7,084 nt of DNA, taken from Dehalococcoidia bacterium. GTDB taxonomy: Bacteria; Chloroflexota; Dehalococcoidia; SAR202; UBA11138. The stretch's first letter is position 1; each line of letters opens with the position of its first letter. The DNA is taken from the NCBI GenBank assembly GCA_012270665.1, contig JAAXHY010000275.1, positions 1-7,084 on the forward strand, given 5' to 3'. Made by a program: the position numbers and the translations under genes. Positions 1 to 5,678 of this stretch are shown piece after piece. The notes beneath the pieces are model-generated. The model was not told where the DNA came from. It saw only the letters and a list, made by a program, of their open reading frames with translations, and searched no databases.

Positions 1-494
1 CTTTGGACGACGATTCCGCCATCCTGAGTTTCTATTTTCTGAGCCATGGTCACGCACGGAAGGCCGAGCAGTTCAGCGACTCCCAGAGGAACCATCGAGT
101 TGTCCCAGTCGGAAGCCTGCCTTCCACAGAGCACCAGATCGAAATCGCCGACCTTCTTGATGGCCTCAGCCAGCGCCTGCGCGGTAGCGAAGGCGTCGAG
201 TTCGGCAGTGAGAGGGTCGTCAATCAGGATCAACTCGTCAGCGCCCATTGAGAGCGGTTTTTTCATTACATCCATGACGAAACCGTTCCCGACCGATATG
301 ACCGTGATATTCGCTCCATCGGTCTCTTTGAGCTGAAGCGCGGCTTCGACTGCGTTTTCATCGAAACCGTTGATTACGGGTGGAATACCTGCCGCAGGCG
401 CCACACTTTTGGTTTCGGGATCTATGCGGAATGCGGACGCGGGAGTCTCAGGATCCACAACTTGCTTTGCGCAGACAACTATGTTGATTGGCAC
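1..494 (-). CDS. etfB: Electron transfer flavoprotein, beta subunit (N-terminal part, cut by left edge)
   Basis: The reverse complement encodes the first 164 residues of an EtfB/FixA-type protein, about two thirds of the usual 250-260; the C-terminus lies beyond base 1. EtfB pairs with EtfA to form the soluble FAD-containing heterodimer that takes electrons from acyl-CoA and related dehydrogenases. Visible hallmarks are the N-terminal beta strand with a Lys-Gln pair (INIVVCAKQV, residues 3-12), the segment KPLSMGADELILIDD in the middle, and the ETF-beta signature GRQASDWDNSMVPLGVAELL from residue 124. The start is GTG at 494-492: an in-frame TGA lies four codons upstream, and a Shine-Dalgarno GAGGT (complement of 501-505) sits 6 nt before it. 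It lies downstream of the CoA-transferase on the same strand but has its own promoter in the 121-bp gap. The family is certain; the electron donor is not shown, and etfA is not in the window. Confidence 0.95.
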   Translation of the reverse strand, partial: MPINIVVCAKQVVDPETPASAFRIDPETKSVAPAAGIPPVINGFDENAVEAALQLKETDGANITVISVGNGFVMDVMKKPLSMGADELILIDDPLTAELDAFATAQALAEAIKKVGDFDLVLCGRQASDWDNSMVPLGVAELLGLPCVTMAQKIETQDGGIVVQ

Positions 495-544
495 GAAAGT
501 ACCTCACGGAAATGAATGGGAACTTACTCTGAACACTGTATTCG

Positions 545-574
545 ACTATAGCATCGCGTCTTGAACAGGGTCAA
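545..574 (-). promoter_or_regulatory. Sigma70-type promoter for etfB
   Basis: On the minus strand, TTGACC (574-569) and TATAGT (550-545) are separated by 18 nt, and TGC just before the -10 gives an extended -10. Transcription would start near 538, leaving a leader of about 44 nt that ends in the GAGGT ribosome site of etfB. The match is five of six at both boxes. This is a sequence-based prediction only. Confidence 0.6.
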
Positions 575-606
575 ATTGGTGATCAATTTTCAATTGGCAA
601 TTACTG
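571..606. repeat. Cluster of AATTG/CAATT half-sites overlapping the etfB -35 region
   Basis: The stretch holds AAATTG (573-578) and CAATTT (584-589), a 6-bp inverted repeat with a 5-nt spacer, followed by CAATTG (591-596) and a further CAATT (599-603). The inverted repeat overlaps the predicted -35 box of etfB, a position typical of a repressor or activator site. It also lies in the gap after the CoA-transferase stop but has no GC stem or T-run, so it does not look like an intrinsic terminator. Short AT-rich repeats arise by chance, so an operator is only a suggestion. Confidence 0.3.
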
Positions 607-615
607 GTAGTGGGG

Positions 616-1887
616 TCAGCGTGTTGCGCCGCCGGATTTCAGCGCGGCTATTTCGTCCTGTGAGTAGCCCATGGAGGCCAGAATCTCGTCGGTGTGTTCT
701 CCGAGCGCGGGGGAGGCGGACCTGGCTTCAAGTGGCGTTTCGCTCATGCTTATAATCGGGCCCACCATCTTTACCGGGCCTGCCAGCGTGTGTTCGAGTT
801 CCACGCTGAGGCCGTTGGCCTCGATCTGCTCGTCATCCAGCATTTCCTGCACGAATCGCACTGGGCCGGCGGGCACGCCGACGCTGTCAAATGTCTCCAG
901 CCATTCATCAACCGTTTTCTCCCTGAAGAGTTTCTCCGCCTGTTTGACAAGCTCTTCAGAGTGAGCAATCGTTTCTTCATCGAACGGATCGAATCCTGGG
1001 CTGAACCGTGGGTCATCTATTCCCAGAACGTCGGCAACTCGCTTTCTAAGGCGGTCACTCAGGCAGGCGACCGCCAATGCCCCATCCCTGGCCTGATAGG
1101 TGCGGTAGTATATGTTGCCTCCCCTCCAGGGAGAGACTATCTCAACGTACTGCTTGTGCATCTCTTCGTAGGAAGCTCCCGATTCTCGCAGGGCGTTCAG
1201 AACCGCGAGAAACTCAGCCCTGCGTTCCGCGTCGAAAGCGTCTATCTCCATAAAGCTGCCTGTCTGAACGCCCAGAGCGGCTCCAAGGAGGGTGGTTTCG
1301 ACTTTCTGGCCCTGTCCTGTGCGTTCCCTATGGAAGAGAGCGGCGCACACACCCCACGCAATCGCGATTCCAGTGGCAAAGTCCGCCACCGCGGTCGAAG
1401 TGATTAGCTGGGGCACTCCGTCTCTGATCTTGCCCTCGGCCGCCATAAGCCCGCTCATGGCCTGGATGATCAGGTCGTAGCCGGGACGGTAGCTGTCTGG
1501 GCCGTTTCGTCCGAAGGCCGTGTTGTCGCAGTAGATGAGTCGCGGGTTGATGGCAGAGAGGGTCTCGTAGTCTATTCCCAGCTTGTCCGGGACGTCGGGT
1601 CGAGCGTTGATGACGACAACGTCTATTTCGCGAATCATCTCGTGGACGATTTCAACCGCTTCCGACTTTGTAAGGTCCAAGGGGAGACTCCGCTTGCCCC
1701 TGTTGAGAGACATATATGTCTTGGACTCGCCCGGTATGAACTCGAGCGCGACACGCCAGGGTTCGCCTTCTAATGGTTCCACTTTGATTACGTCGGCGCC
1801 CATGTCCGCCAACATCATTCCGCCGAACGGACCGGCGATAATCTGTGTGAACTCCAGTACCTTTATTCCTTCCAGTGGTCCGGCCAT
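616..1887 (-). CDS. CaiB/BaiF-family (class III) CoA-transferase
   Basis: The product is 423 residues, the normal size for family III CoA-transferases such as formyl-CoA transferase and CaiB, which move CoA between organic acids through an aspartyl-CoA thioester intermediate. The N-terminus GPLEGIKVLEFTQIIAGP, the block ADMGADVIKVEP (28-38) and NRGKRSLPLDL (62-72) are diagnostic. The nucleophilic Asp falls at residue 169 in AVADFATG, the same number as Asp169 of Oxalobacter formyl-CoA transferase, so the enzyme looks active. The later RTGQGQKV and VGVPAGPV blocks are also family-typical. I chose the ATG at 1887-1885 because the conserved N-terminus begins there and GAGG lies 7 nt upstream; an in-frame TTG at 1974 would add 29 unconserved residues. 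The acid substrate cannot be read from sequence. With etfB next downstream, a role in catabolic acyl-CoA metabolism is a reasonable inference. Confidence 0.93.
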   Translation of the reverse strand: MAGPLEGIKVLEFTQIIAGPFGGMMLADMGADVIKVEPLEGEPWRVALEFIPGESKTYMSLNRGKRSLPLDLTKSEAVEIVHEMIREIDVVVINARPDVPDKLGIDYETLSAINPRLIYCDNTAFGRNGPDSYRPGYDLIIQAMSGLMAAEGKIRDGVPQLITSTAVADFATGIAIAWGVCAALFHRERTGQGQKVETTLLGAALGVQTGSFMEIDAFDAERRAEFLAVLNALRESGASYEEMHKQYVEIVSPWRGGNIYYRTYQARDGALAVACLSDRLRKRVADVLGIDDPRFSPGFDPFDEETIAHSEELVKQAEKLFREKTVDEWLETFDSVGVPAGPVRFVQEMLDDEQIEANGLSVELEHTLAGPVKMVGPIISMSETPLEARSASPALGEHTDEILASMGYSQDEIAALKSGGATR

Positions 1888-2342
1888 GTAGCTGCCTCGA
1901 ATTGAACTGCTCGTCTTATGCGCGGCTTGTCGCCATAGATTTATTGTTATCGTAACCGCAGTGGAGATGTCCAAGGTTAAATCTCGTCATTGAAAATTTT
2001 ACTATCTCTCGTACTTAGTTAAGAAATTCCTTATCAAAATTCTCTAATATTGCTCAAATTAGCTTGTTGTCCACCTTGCGAACCTTTATCACGGCGGAAT
2101 TATAATTGATCTTGACTTGGCCGTCTCGTCTTTTGGAGTTCCGGTTCGGACGAGCGCTCTAATCATTACTTTCAGTCATGCGTGGGGCCTCCCTCTCAGC
2201 ATGAGTGTTTAGGGTTCCAGCGTCGGACTGGCTCCGATTGGCAATCAATAATGCAGTCAGACCTTAGTACAAGTGCGCCCGCAAATGCCAGTGTCTCGAA
2301 ATAGGCTGGCATAGATGGTGGGACAGAGAGGAGTTTTGGAAA
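1888..2342. other. 455-bp divergent intergenic region, AT-rich core plus hairpin-rich stretch
   Basis: No credible gene was found between the CoA-transferase and the zinc-binding protein, which diverge from here. The core near 1981-2040 has only 16 G or C in 60 bases, far below the flanking genes. On the minus strand a possible CoA-transferase promoter is TGGACA (2073-2068), 18 nt, TATTAG (2049-2044). On the plus strand a perfect TATAAT (2101-2106) has a poor TTGCGA (2076-2081) at 19 nt. The symmetric AATTATAATT at 2098-2107 also reads as a -10 on the minus strand, but without a -35. From about 2113 to the start at 2343 there are several stem-loops, listed separately. Promoter calls here are weak. 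Confidence 0.5.
2176..2312 (+). ncRNA. Candidate structured 5' leader (three stem-loops) of the zinc-binding protein gene
   Basis: Three inverted repeats lie in the presumed leader: TCATGC/GCATGA (2176-2181 with 2199-2204, with an inner GGG/CCC), TCGGA/TCCGA (2223-2227 with 2233-2237, 5-nt loop), and ATGCCAG/CTGGCAT (2285-2291 with 2306-2312, 14-nt loop). The last ends 16 nt before the AGGAG ribosome site. If transcription starts from the TATAAT at 2101, the leader is about 230 nt, long for a small gene. I recognise no known riboswitch or leader family, and individual stems of 5-7 bp can occur by chance. Confidence 0.25.
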
Positions 2343-2768
2343 GTGGTAACTTCATCGGCGCCAAGAACCGTTGTACAGACGCGCCCGCATCAGGCTTGTC
2401 CTCGGTGTAAGGCGAGTCTGATCATGACCTACAACGAGCCAGAGTGCATTCAGTGTGGGTTCGTGGACTACAAGTACGTGTCCCCCACCCCTATCAGCGC
2501 AAAGAACGTAATGAGTTCTGCTAGGAGATTCATTTTCAGGTACATTGGCGATTCCCCGAATCTCAAGGAGACGCTTGTTGATGCCCACCTGCGCCGAATT
2601 CGCAACCGTGTTGTCTATGCGGTAACCTGCCCATTCTGCAAGTCGCAGATGGACCAGTCTTCACTGAGCGGCAAGCGACGAGAGATTCGAGAGGAACGCT
2701 ATAAATGTATTCAGGGGCACAGAGTCTCGCTCATACCGCGCAAGGACGGAAACATGGGGTGGAAGTAA
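2343..2768 (+). CDS. Small protein with two Cys-rich zinc-binding sites, function unknown
   Basis: The 141-residue product carries two probable zinc sites. The first is a classic zinc ribbon, C19-x2-C22 and C35-x2-C38 (CPRC and CIQCG, 12 residues between the pairs). The second is C96-x2-C99 (CPFC), paired about 22 residues later with C122 and H126 (KCIQGH). Between them is a basic, probably helical stretch (about 55-92: ARRFIFRYIGD and LRRIRNRVVY). There is no signal peptide or membrane segment, so it should be cytoplasmic. The mix of zinc ribbons and basic residues fits nucleic-acid binding, but this is inference. The start is GTG at 2343, with AGGAG at 2329-2333 placed 9 nt upstream. It stands alone, divergent from the CoA-transferase, and is followed by a strong hairpin. 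I do not recognise the family by name. Confidence 0.8.
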   Translation: MVTSSAPRTVVQTRPHQACPRCKASLIMTYNEPECIQCGFVDYKYVSPTPISAKNVMSSARRFIFRYIGDSPNLKETLVDAHLRRIRNRVVYAVTCPFCKSQMDQSSLSGKRREIREERYKCIQGHRVSLIPRKDGNMGWK

Positions 2769-2797
2769 GACCGGTAAGCGCTACTCAAGCTAATTTC

Positions 2798-2830
2798 AGG
2801 GGCCGAAGGTCAAACCGTCCTTCGGCCCCT
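2798..2830 (+). terminator. Strong hairpin after the zinc-binding protein gene, probable terminator
   Basis: A perfect 12-bp stem (AGGGGCCGAAGG at 2798-2809 with CCTTCGGCCCCT at 2819-2830) encloses a 9-nt loop, starting 30 nt after the stop codon at 2768. The downstream T-run is poor (TTCGCATTCTC), so it may end transcription weakly or protect the 3' end rather than act as a textbook intrinsic terminator. Nothing on the minus strand reads into it. Confidence 0.7.
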
Positions 2831-2900
2831 TCGCATTCTCGTCGGGAAGGACTTGCGCGGCTTCTTCCGTCAGTTCTTGGTCTATGAGACACCACCGCAT

Positions 2901-2930
2901 TTGACAACCCCAAATATATCGCCTTATAGT
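2901..2930 (+). promoter_or_regulatory. Near-consensus sigma70 promoter for the 3044-3343 gene
   Basis: TTGACA (2901-2906, perfect) and TATAGT (2925-2930, five of six) are 18 nt apart. The predicted start of transcription is about 2937-2938, which coincides with the ATG of a short upstream ORF. The arrangement matches the etfB promoter, which has TTGACC, 18 nt and TATAGT. It is the strongest promoter prediction in the window. Confidence 0.7.
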
Positions 2931-2937
2931 CTGTTTT

Positions 2938-3051
2938 ATGCTTAAACGAAAACTTGTGCGGAACCATTTGGTTTGCGTGAACGCAGGCTTGCACAAGGAC
3001 CGGGTCCACCGGATACAAGTCCAGGTTCGCGAGGTATGCAGGAATGATTAA
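2938..3051 (+). CDS. Possible leaderless 37-codon upstream ORF
   Basis: ATG at 2938 opens a 37-residue, strongly basic frame (MLKRKLVRNHLVCV... to CRND) that stops at TAA 3049-3051, overlapping the first 8 nt of the next gene. The ATG lies 7 nt after the -10 box, exactly where transcription should start, so the mRNA could be leaderless, which is consistent with the lack of a ribosome site. The overlap with the next start would allow translational coupling. The peptide resembles nothing I know and may simply be chance open frame in a 5' leader of about 106 nt. Confidence 0.25.
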   Translation: MLKRKLVRNHLVCVNAGLHKDRVHRIQVQVREVCRND

Positions 3052-3343
3052 GGCGGGCGCTAGGTACGTTACACCAGCCGGAGCTGAATTGATCGTTACC
3101 AAGGGGGGTGACGGTGTATTGTCGGATGGTGAGATTGACTTGCAGGAAAAAGGAGCCGGGGCGGGTTTCGACGATGGATACGCTCCGGGCGACGATGTCC
3201 AGACAATCAACCTTGGCAGACGCTACCAATCTGAAGACGGCTCAGTGTCAGTTCTTGTTACCAGGGCAGGGCTCTGCGACCTCCGATACAATGGCGAGGT
3301 GATGGAAGTCCAGCAACCCAGGAAACTGCCTTCCTCGGACTAA
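3044..3343 (+). CDS. Tandem desulforedoxin-like small protein lacking metal-binding cysteines
   Basis: The product has 99 residues. Residues 5-33 (GARYVTPAGAELIVTK, then GGDGVLSDGEIDL) align by eye with the desulforedoxin / desulfoferrodoxin N-terminal domain, whose pattern is Y-x-C-x2-C-G, a V-E-V strand, G-G-x-G-x-L, C-C-G-x-P-M. Here every cysteine position is replaced (Thr/Ala and Ser-Asp). Residues 58-89 (GRRYQSEDGSVSVLVTR, then NGEVMEV) look like a second, more diverged copy, joined by a Gly/Asp-rich linker. The only Cys is C78, so neither copy can hold the usual Fe(Cys)4 or zinc centre. The ATG at 3044 has GAGGT (3031-3035) 8 nt upstream and a strong promoter at 2901-2930. No signal peptide or membrane segment is visible. 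The gene ends 14 bp from the convergent lipA stop. That it is expressed is well supported; the fold is inferred from pattern, and the function is unknown. Confidence 0.7.
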   Translation: MIKAGARYVTPAGAELIVTKGGDGVLSDGEIDLQEKGAGAGFDDGYAPGDDVQTINLGRRYQSEDGSVSVLVTRAGLCDLRYNGEVMEVQQPRKLPSSD

Positions 3344-3357
3344 ACCAGGTCGCAAGT

Positions 3358-4248
3358 TCAAACGGGCGTCAGCGTGAGCCCTCCGAGGGTCGCGGCCTCG
3401 TGTTGCTCATCGGCGTGGTAAGAGCTTCTAACCAGTGGACCTGAAGCGATGTGATGGAAGCCCAGCGCCTCGCCCTCCTGCCGCAATTCGTCAAATTCAG
3501 CAGGTGTGTACCACTTGGCAATGGGCGCGTGCTTCTGGGACGGCCTGAGATACTGACCTATGGTCAGCAGGTCGCAGTCCGCCGACCGCAGATCTTGCAT
3601 GGTCTCGACGATCTCGTCCCAAGTTTCCCCAAGGCCGACCATCATTCCTGACTTGGTAACTGCGCCGGGAGACATCTCCTTGACGCGCCTTAAGAGTTCC
3701 AGCGACTGATCGTACTCTCCCTGCGGCCGGACCCGTTTGAAGACCCTCCTTACGGTCTCTATGTTGTGATTCAGGGTGTCCGGCCGGGCTTCCATCGTGG
3801 AAGCGAGCGCGTCCCAGTTGCCCTGGTAGTCGGGAATAAGCAATTCCACCTTGCAATCCGGCGCTCTCTTGCGTATTTGCCTTACGCACTGGGCGAAGAT
3901 GAACGCCCCGCCGTCCGGCAGGTCATCCCTGTTCACAGAGGTTATGACTACGTATCTCAGTCCGAGTCGCTCGACCGTCTCAGCAAGCCGGATGGGTTCC
4001 TGGAGGTCGAGTCCCTGGGGTATGCCGGTTGTAACGGCACAGTAGGCGCAGGCGCGCGTGCAGACGTCACCCAGTATCATGAATGTGGCGGTGCCTCGCT
4101 CCCAGCAGTCACCGATATTGGGGCATTGCGCCTCTTCGCACACCGTATGAAGCTCTTCCGACCTGAACTGCTCTCGCAGACTCATATAGTTCGGCCCGCC
4201 GGGCATCGGCACTTTGAACCATTCAGGAAGACGGCGCGTTACTGGCAT
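3358..4248 (-). CDS. lipA: Lipoyl synthase, radical SAM [4Fe-4S] enzyme
   Basis: LipA inserts two sulfur atoms at C6 and C8 of protein-bound octanoyl groups, making the lipoyl cofactor of 2-oxoacid dehydrogenases and the glycine cleavage system. The 296-residue product has all expected ligands: the auxiliary cluster C37-x4-C42-x5-C48 (HTVCEEAQCPNIGDCW), the radical SAM triad C63-x3-C67-x2-C70 (VCTRACAYC), and the C-terminal RSSYHA motif (274-279) whose serine binds the auxiliary cluster. Other family blocks are VITSVNRDDLPDGGA, DTLNHNIETVRR, TKSGMMVGLGET and YLRPSQKH. I chose ATG 4248-4246: a GAGGGGG ribosome site lies just upstream, inside the 8-residue extension that a TTG at 4272 would give. 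Length and motifs match the family, so it should be active. No lipB or lipoate ligase is nearby. It is convergent with the small gene at 3044 and divergent from the methyltransferase gene. Confidence 0.97.
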   Translation of the reverse strand: MPVTRRLPEWFKVPMPGGPNYMSLREQFRSEELHTVCEEAQCPNIGDCWERGTATFMILGDVCTRACAYCAVTTGIPQGLDLQEPIRLAETVERLGLRYVVITSVNRDDLPDGGAFIFAQCVRQIRKRAPDCKVELLIPDYQGNWDALASTMEARPDTLNHNIETVRRVFKRVRPQGEYDQSLELLRRVKEMSPGAVTKSGMMVGLGETWDEIVETMQDLRSADCDLLTIGQYLRPSQKHAPIAKWYTPAEFDELRQEGEALGFHHIASGPLVRSSYHADEQHEAATLGGLTLTPV

Positions 4249-4273
4249 CTTTACCCCCTCTGTCGATGTCAAG

Positions 4274-4282
4274 ATAATAGCA
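4274..4282 (-). promoter_or_regulatory. Extended -10 promoter element for lipA
   Basis: On the minus strand TGCTATTAT (4282-4274) is a TGn-extended -10 with five of six matches to TATAAT. No good -35 is found 17-18 nt upstream. Transcription would start near 4267, giving a leader of about 19 nt that includes the GAGGGGG ribosome site. Confidence 0.4.
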
Positions 4283-4333
4283 GATTTGAGACCGCGCGGC
4301 TCATTCTGTGCGGGCCGATGTACTCTCGTATGG

Positions 4334-4339
4334 TATATT
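4334..4339 (+). promoter_or_regulatory. Possible -10 box of the rlmD-maf-tatBC operon
   Basis: TATATT lies 15 nt before the earliest sensible start (ATG 4355) in the 106-bp gap divergent from lipA. No -35 box is recognisable at 16-19 nt, so this is a weak call based mainly on position. If right, the leader is only about 10 nt, which agrees with the missing ribosome site. Confidence 0.3.
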
Positions 4340-4354
4340 TATCTGCCCGAACAT

Positions 4355-5641
4355 ATGGATATGGTCCACCAAGACAGGATGGCGGTTGCAGCAGGATTGG
4401 CGCAGAGAAGAAAGAAACGCACACGCTTTGAAGACAGGCCCGCCGAGTTCGCTGAACTTGAACTTGGAGAACTCGGAGAGCTTGGGGACACGACGGCCGA
4501 GTTTGAAGGCAGGGCCATAAACGTTGCAGGAGGAATCCCAGGCGAGCGAGCGCTGGTCAGGATTTACCGTTATAGGCGTCGGCGCAAGGATATCGTGTCG
4601 GGAATTGTGTCCAGGGTTCTTGAGGCGTCCCCGAATCGTGTAATACCGAAGTGTGGATACTGCGGTCCGTGTTCCGGCTGCCAGTGGCAACACGTAACCT
4701 ATTCGGCTCAACTCGAGCTCAAGCGTGAAGCGATCCAGGCCTGTCTCAGGCGTTACGACTCGCTTAACGAGGCGAAGGTACTGTCCACGCTCGCCGCTCC
4801 CAGCGAATACTACTATCGCAACCACGCGAGGTTTACGGTTCGTATAGGAGGTCAGTTGGGGTTCTCGAATCGGATTACTCGCAGGTTTGTCAGGATCGAA
4901 CATTGTATGCTGATGGACCACGTTATAAATAGTGCATTAACGGAATTTCAGGACAAGTCAGGCGAGACGACTAATATGTCCCTGCGTGTGGGAAAGAACA
5001 CGGGCGACCTTCTGGCGCAGCCTACTTTCCAGAATCCGGACATCGGGATTCCGTCCGGACAGACTCACTATGCTGAGAGGATGATGGGGCGTGACCTCAG
5101 GGTCGCCTCTCCTTCGTTCTTCCAGGTGAACACAGCGCAAGCTGAGAATCTGGTTCGTCTGGTGCGCGACGGATTGGGACTCCAGGGGGGCGATGTCTTG
5201 GTGGACGCATATGCGGGTGTTGGGGTTTTTGCGATCTTACTGTCACCTTATGTGGCGCGAGCCATCGCCATAGAGGAATCGGCGTCGGCAGTCCAAGATG
5301 GTAAGCTGAATGCCGAGGGCCTAAACAACGTCGAGTTCGTTCAACTCAGGACGGAGGAGGCATTGGTGAACCTCATAGAGATTTGCAACCTCGGTGAAAC
5401 TCCGGATGCGGTGATCCTGGATCCTCCGAGAAAGGGCTGCCATCCGCAGGCAATCGAGTCTCTGCTGAGGCTGAAGCCGGAGAAGGTCGCATACGTATCC
5501 TGCGACCCGCCATCTCTGGCTCGCGACCTGGATATGCTAGTGAATGGCGGATACGAAGTCAAGGTGGTCCAGCCTGTGGATATGTTCCCGCAGACGTATC
5601 ACGTGGAGTCGGTTACTATCCTGGAGTCGAAATCACAGTAG
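4355..5641 (+). CDS. rlmD: 23S rRNA (uracil-C5)-methyltransferase, RlmD/TrmA family
   Basis: The product (428 residues from ATG 4355) is a SAM-dependent RNA uracil-C5 methyltransferase. In order: a basic N-terminal tail (RRKKRTR), a TRAM RNA-binding domain (about 34-93), the [4Fe-4S] ligands C100-x5-C106-x2-C109 (CGYCGPCSGC) with the fourth at C184 (HCMLMD), SAM-binding FFQVN (255-259) and motif I DAYAGVGVF (284-292), motif IV DPPRKG (356-361), the catalytic nucleophile C383 in YVSCDPPSLARD, and the general base E418 in HVESV. The Fe-S spacing is that of E. coli RlmD (C81/C87/C90/C162). Which uracil is modified (U1939, U747 or both, as in RlmCD) cannot be told from sequence. The start is uncertain: ATGs at 4355, 4361 and 4379 are all in frame and none has a good ribosome site. 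The N-terminal part of TRAM has an unusual Glu-Leu-Gly repeat (ELELGELGELG). It heads the operon with maf 37 bp downstream. Confidence 0.92.
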   Translation: MDMVHQDRMAVAAGLAQRRKKRTRFEDRPAEFAELELGELGELGDTTAEFEGRAINVAGGIPGERALVRIYRYRRRRKDIVSGIVSRVLEASPNRVIPKCGYCGPCSGCQWQHVTYSAQLELKREAIQACLRRYDSLNEAKVLSTLAAPSEYYYRNHARFTVRIGGQLGFSNRITRRFVRIEHCMLMDHVINSALTEFQDKSGETTNMSLRVGKNTGDLLAQPTFQNPDIGIPSGQTHYAERMMGRDLRVASPSFFQVNTAQAENLVRLVRDGLGLQGGDVLVDAYAGVGVFAILLSPYVARAIAIEESASAVQDGKLNAEGLNNVEFVQLRTEEALVNLIEICNLGETPDAVILDPPRKGCHPQAIESLLRLKPEKVAYVSCDPPSLARDLDMLVNGGYEVKVVQPVDMFPQTYHVESVTILESKSQ

Positions 5642-5678
5642 AGGCGGATTGTCATCCGTTTCTCGGAGCGAATGAAAC

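Noticed and set aside
694..1407. Open frame of 237 codons on the plus strand
   Set aside because: It is antisense to the CoA-transferase, which has full family motifs and a catalytic Asp; the plus frame shows no recognisable domain.
2140..2160. GGTTCGGAC resembling a tRNA T-loop
   Set aside because: The flanking bases do not form a T-stem, and no acceptor or anticodon arm can be drawn around it.
2252..2305. 17-codon frame upstream of the zinc-binding protein gene, considered as a leader peptide
   Set aside because: No ribosome site, no tell-tale residue run and no overlap with the next gene; its coding is probably accidental.
2785..3210. Open frame of 141 codons on the minus strand
   Set aside because: It crosses the terminator, the strong plus-strand promoter and most of the 3044-3343 gene, and has low-complexity Pro/Ser content without a domain.
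3358..4272. Longer lipA starting at TTG 4272
   Set aside because: The added eight residues contain the ribosome site of the ATG at 4248, and LipA alignments begin near that ATG.
3766..4431. Open frame of 221 codons on the plus strand
   Set aside because: It runs antisense to lipA, whose Fe-S ligands are all present, and overlaps the start of the methyltransferase gene; its composition looks like a shadow.
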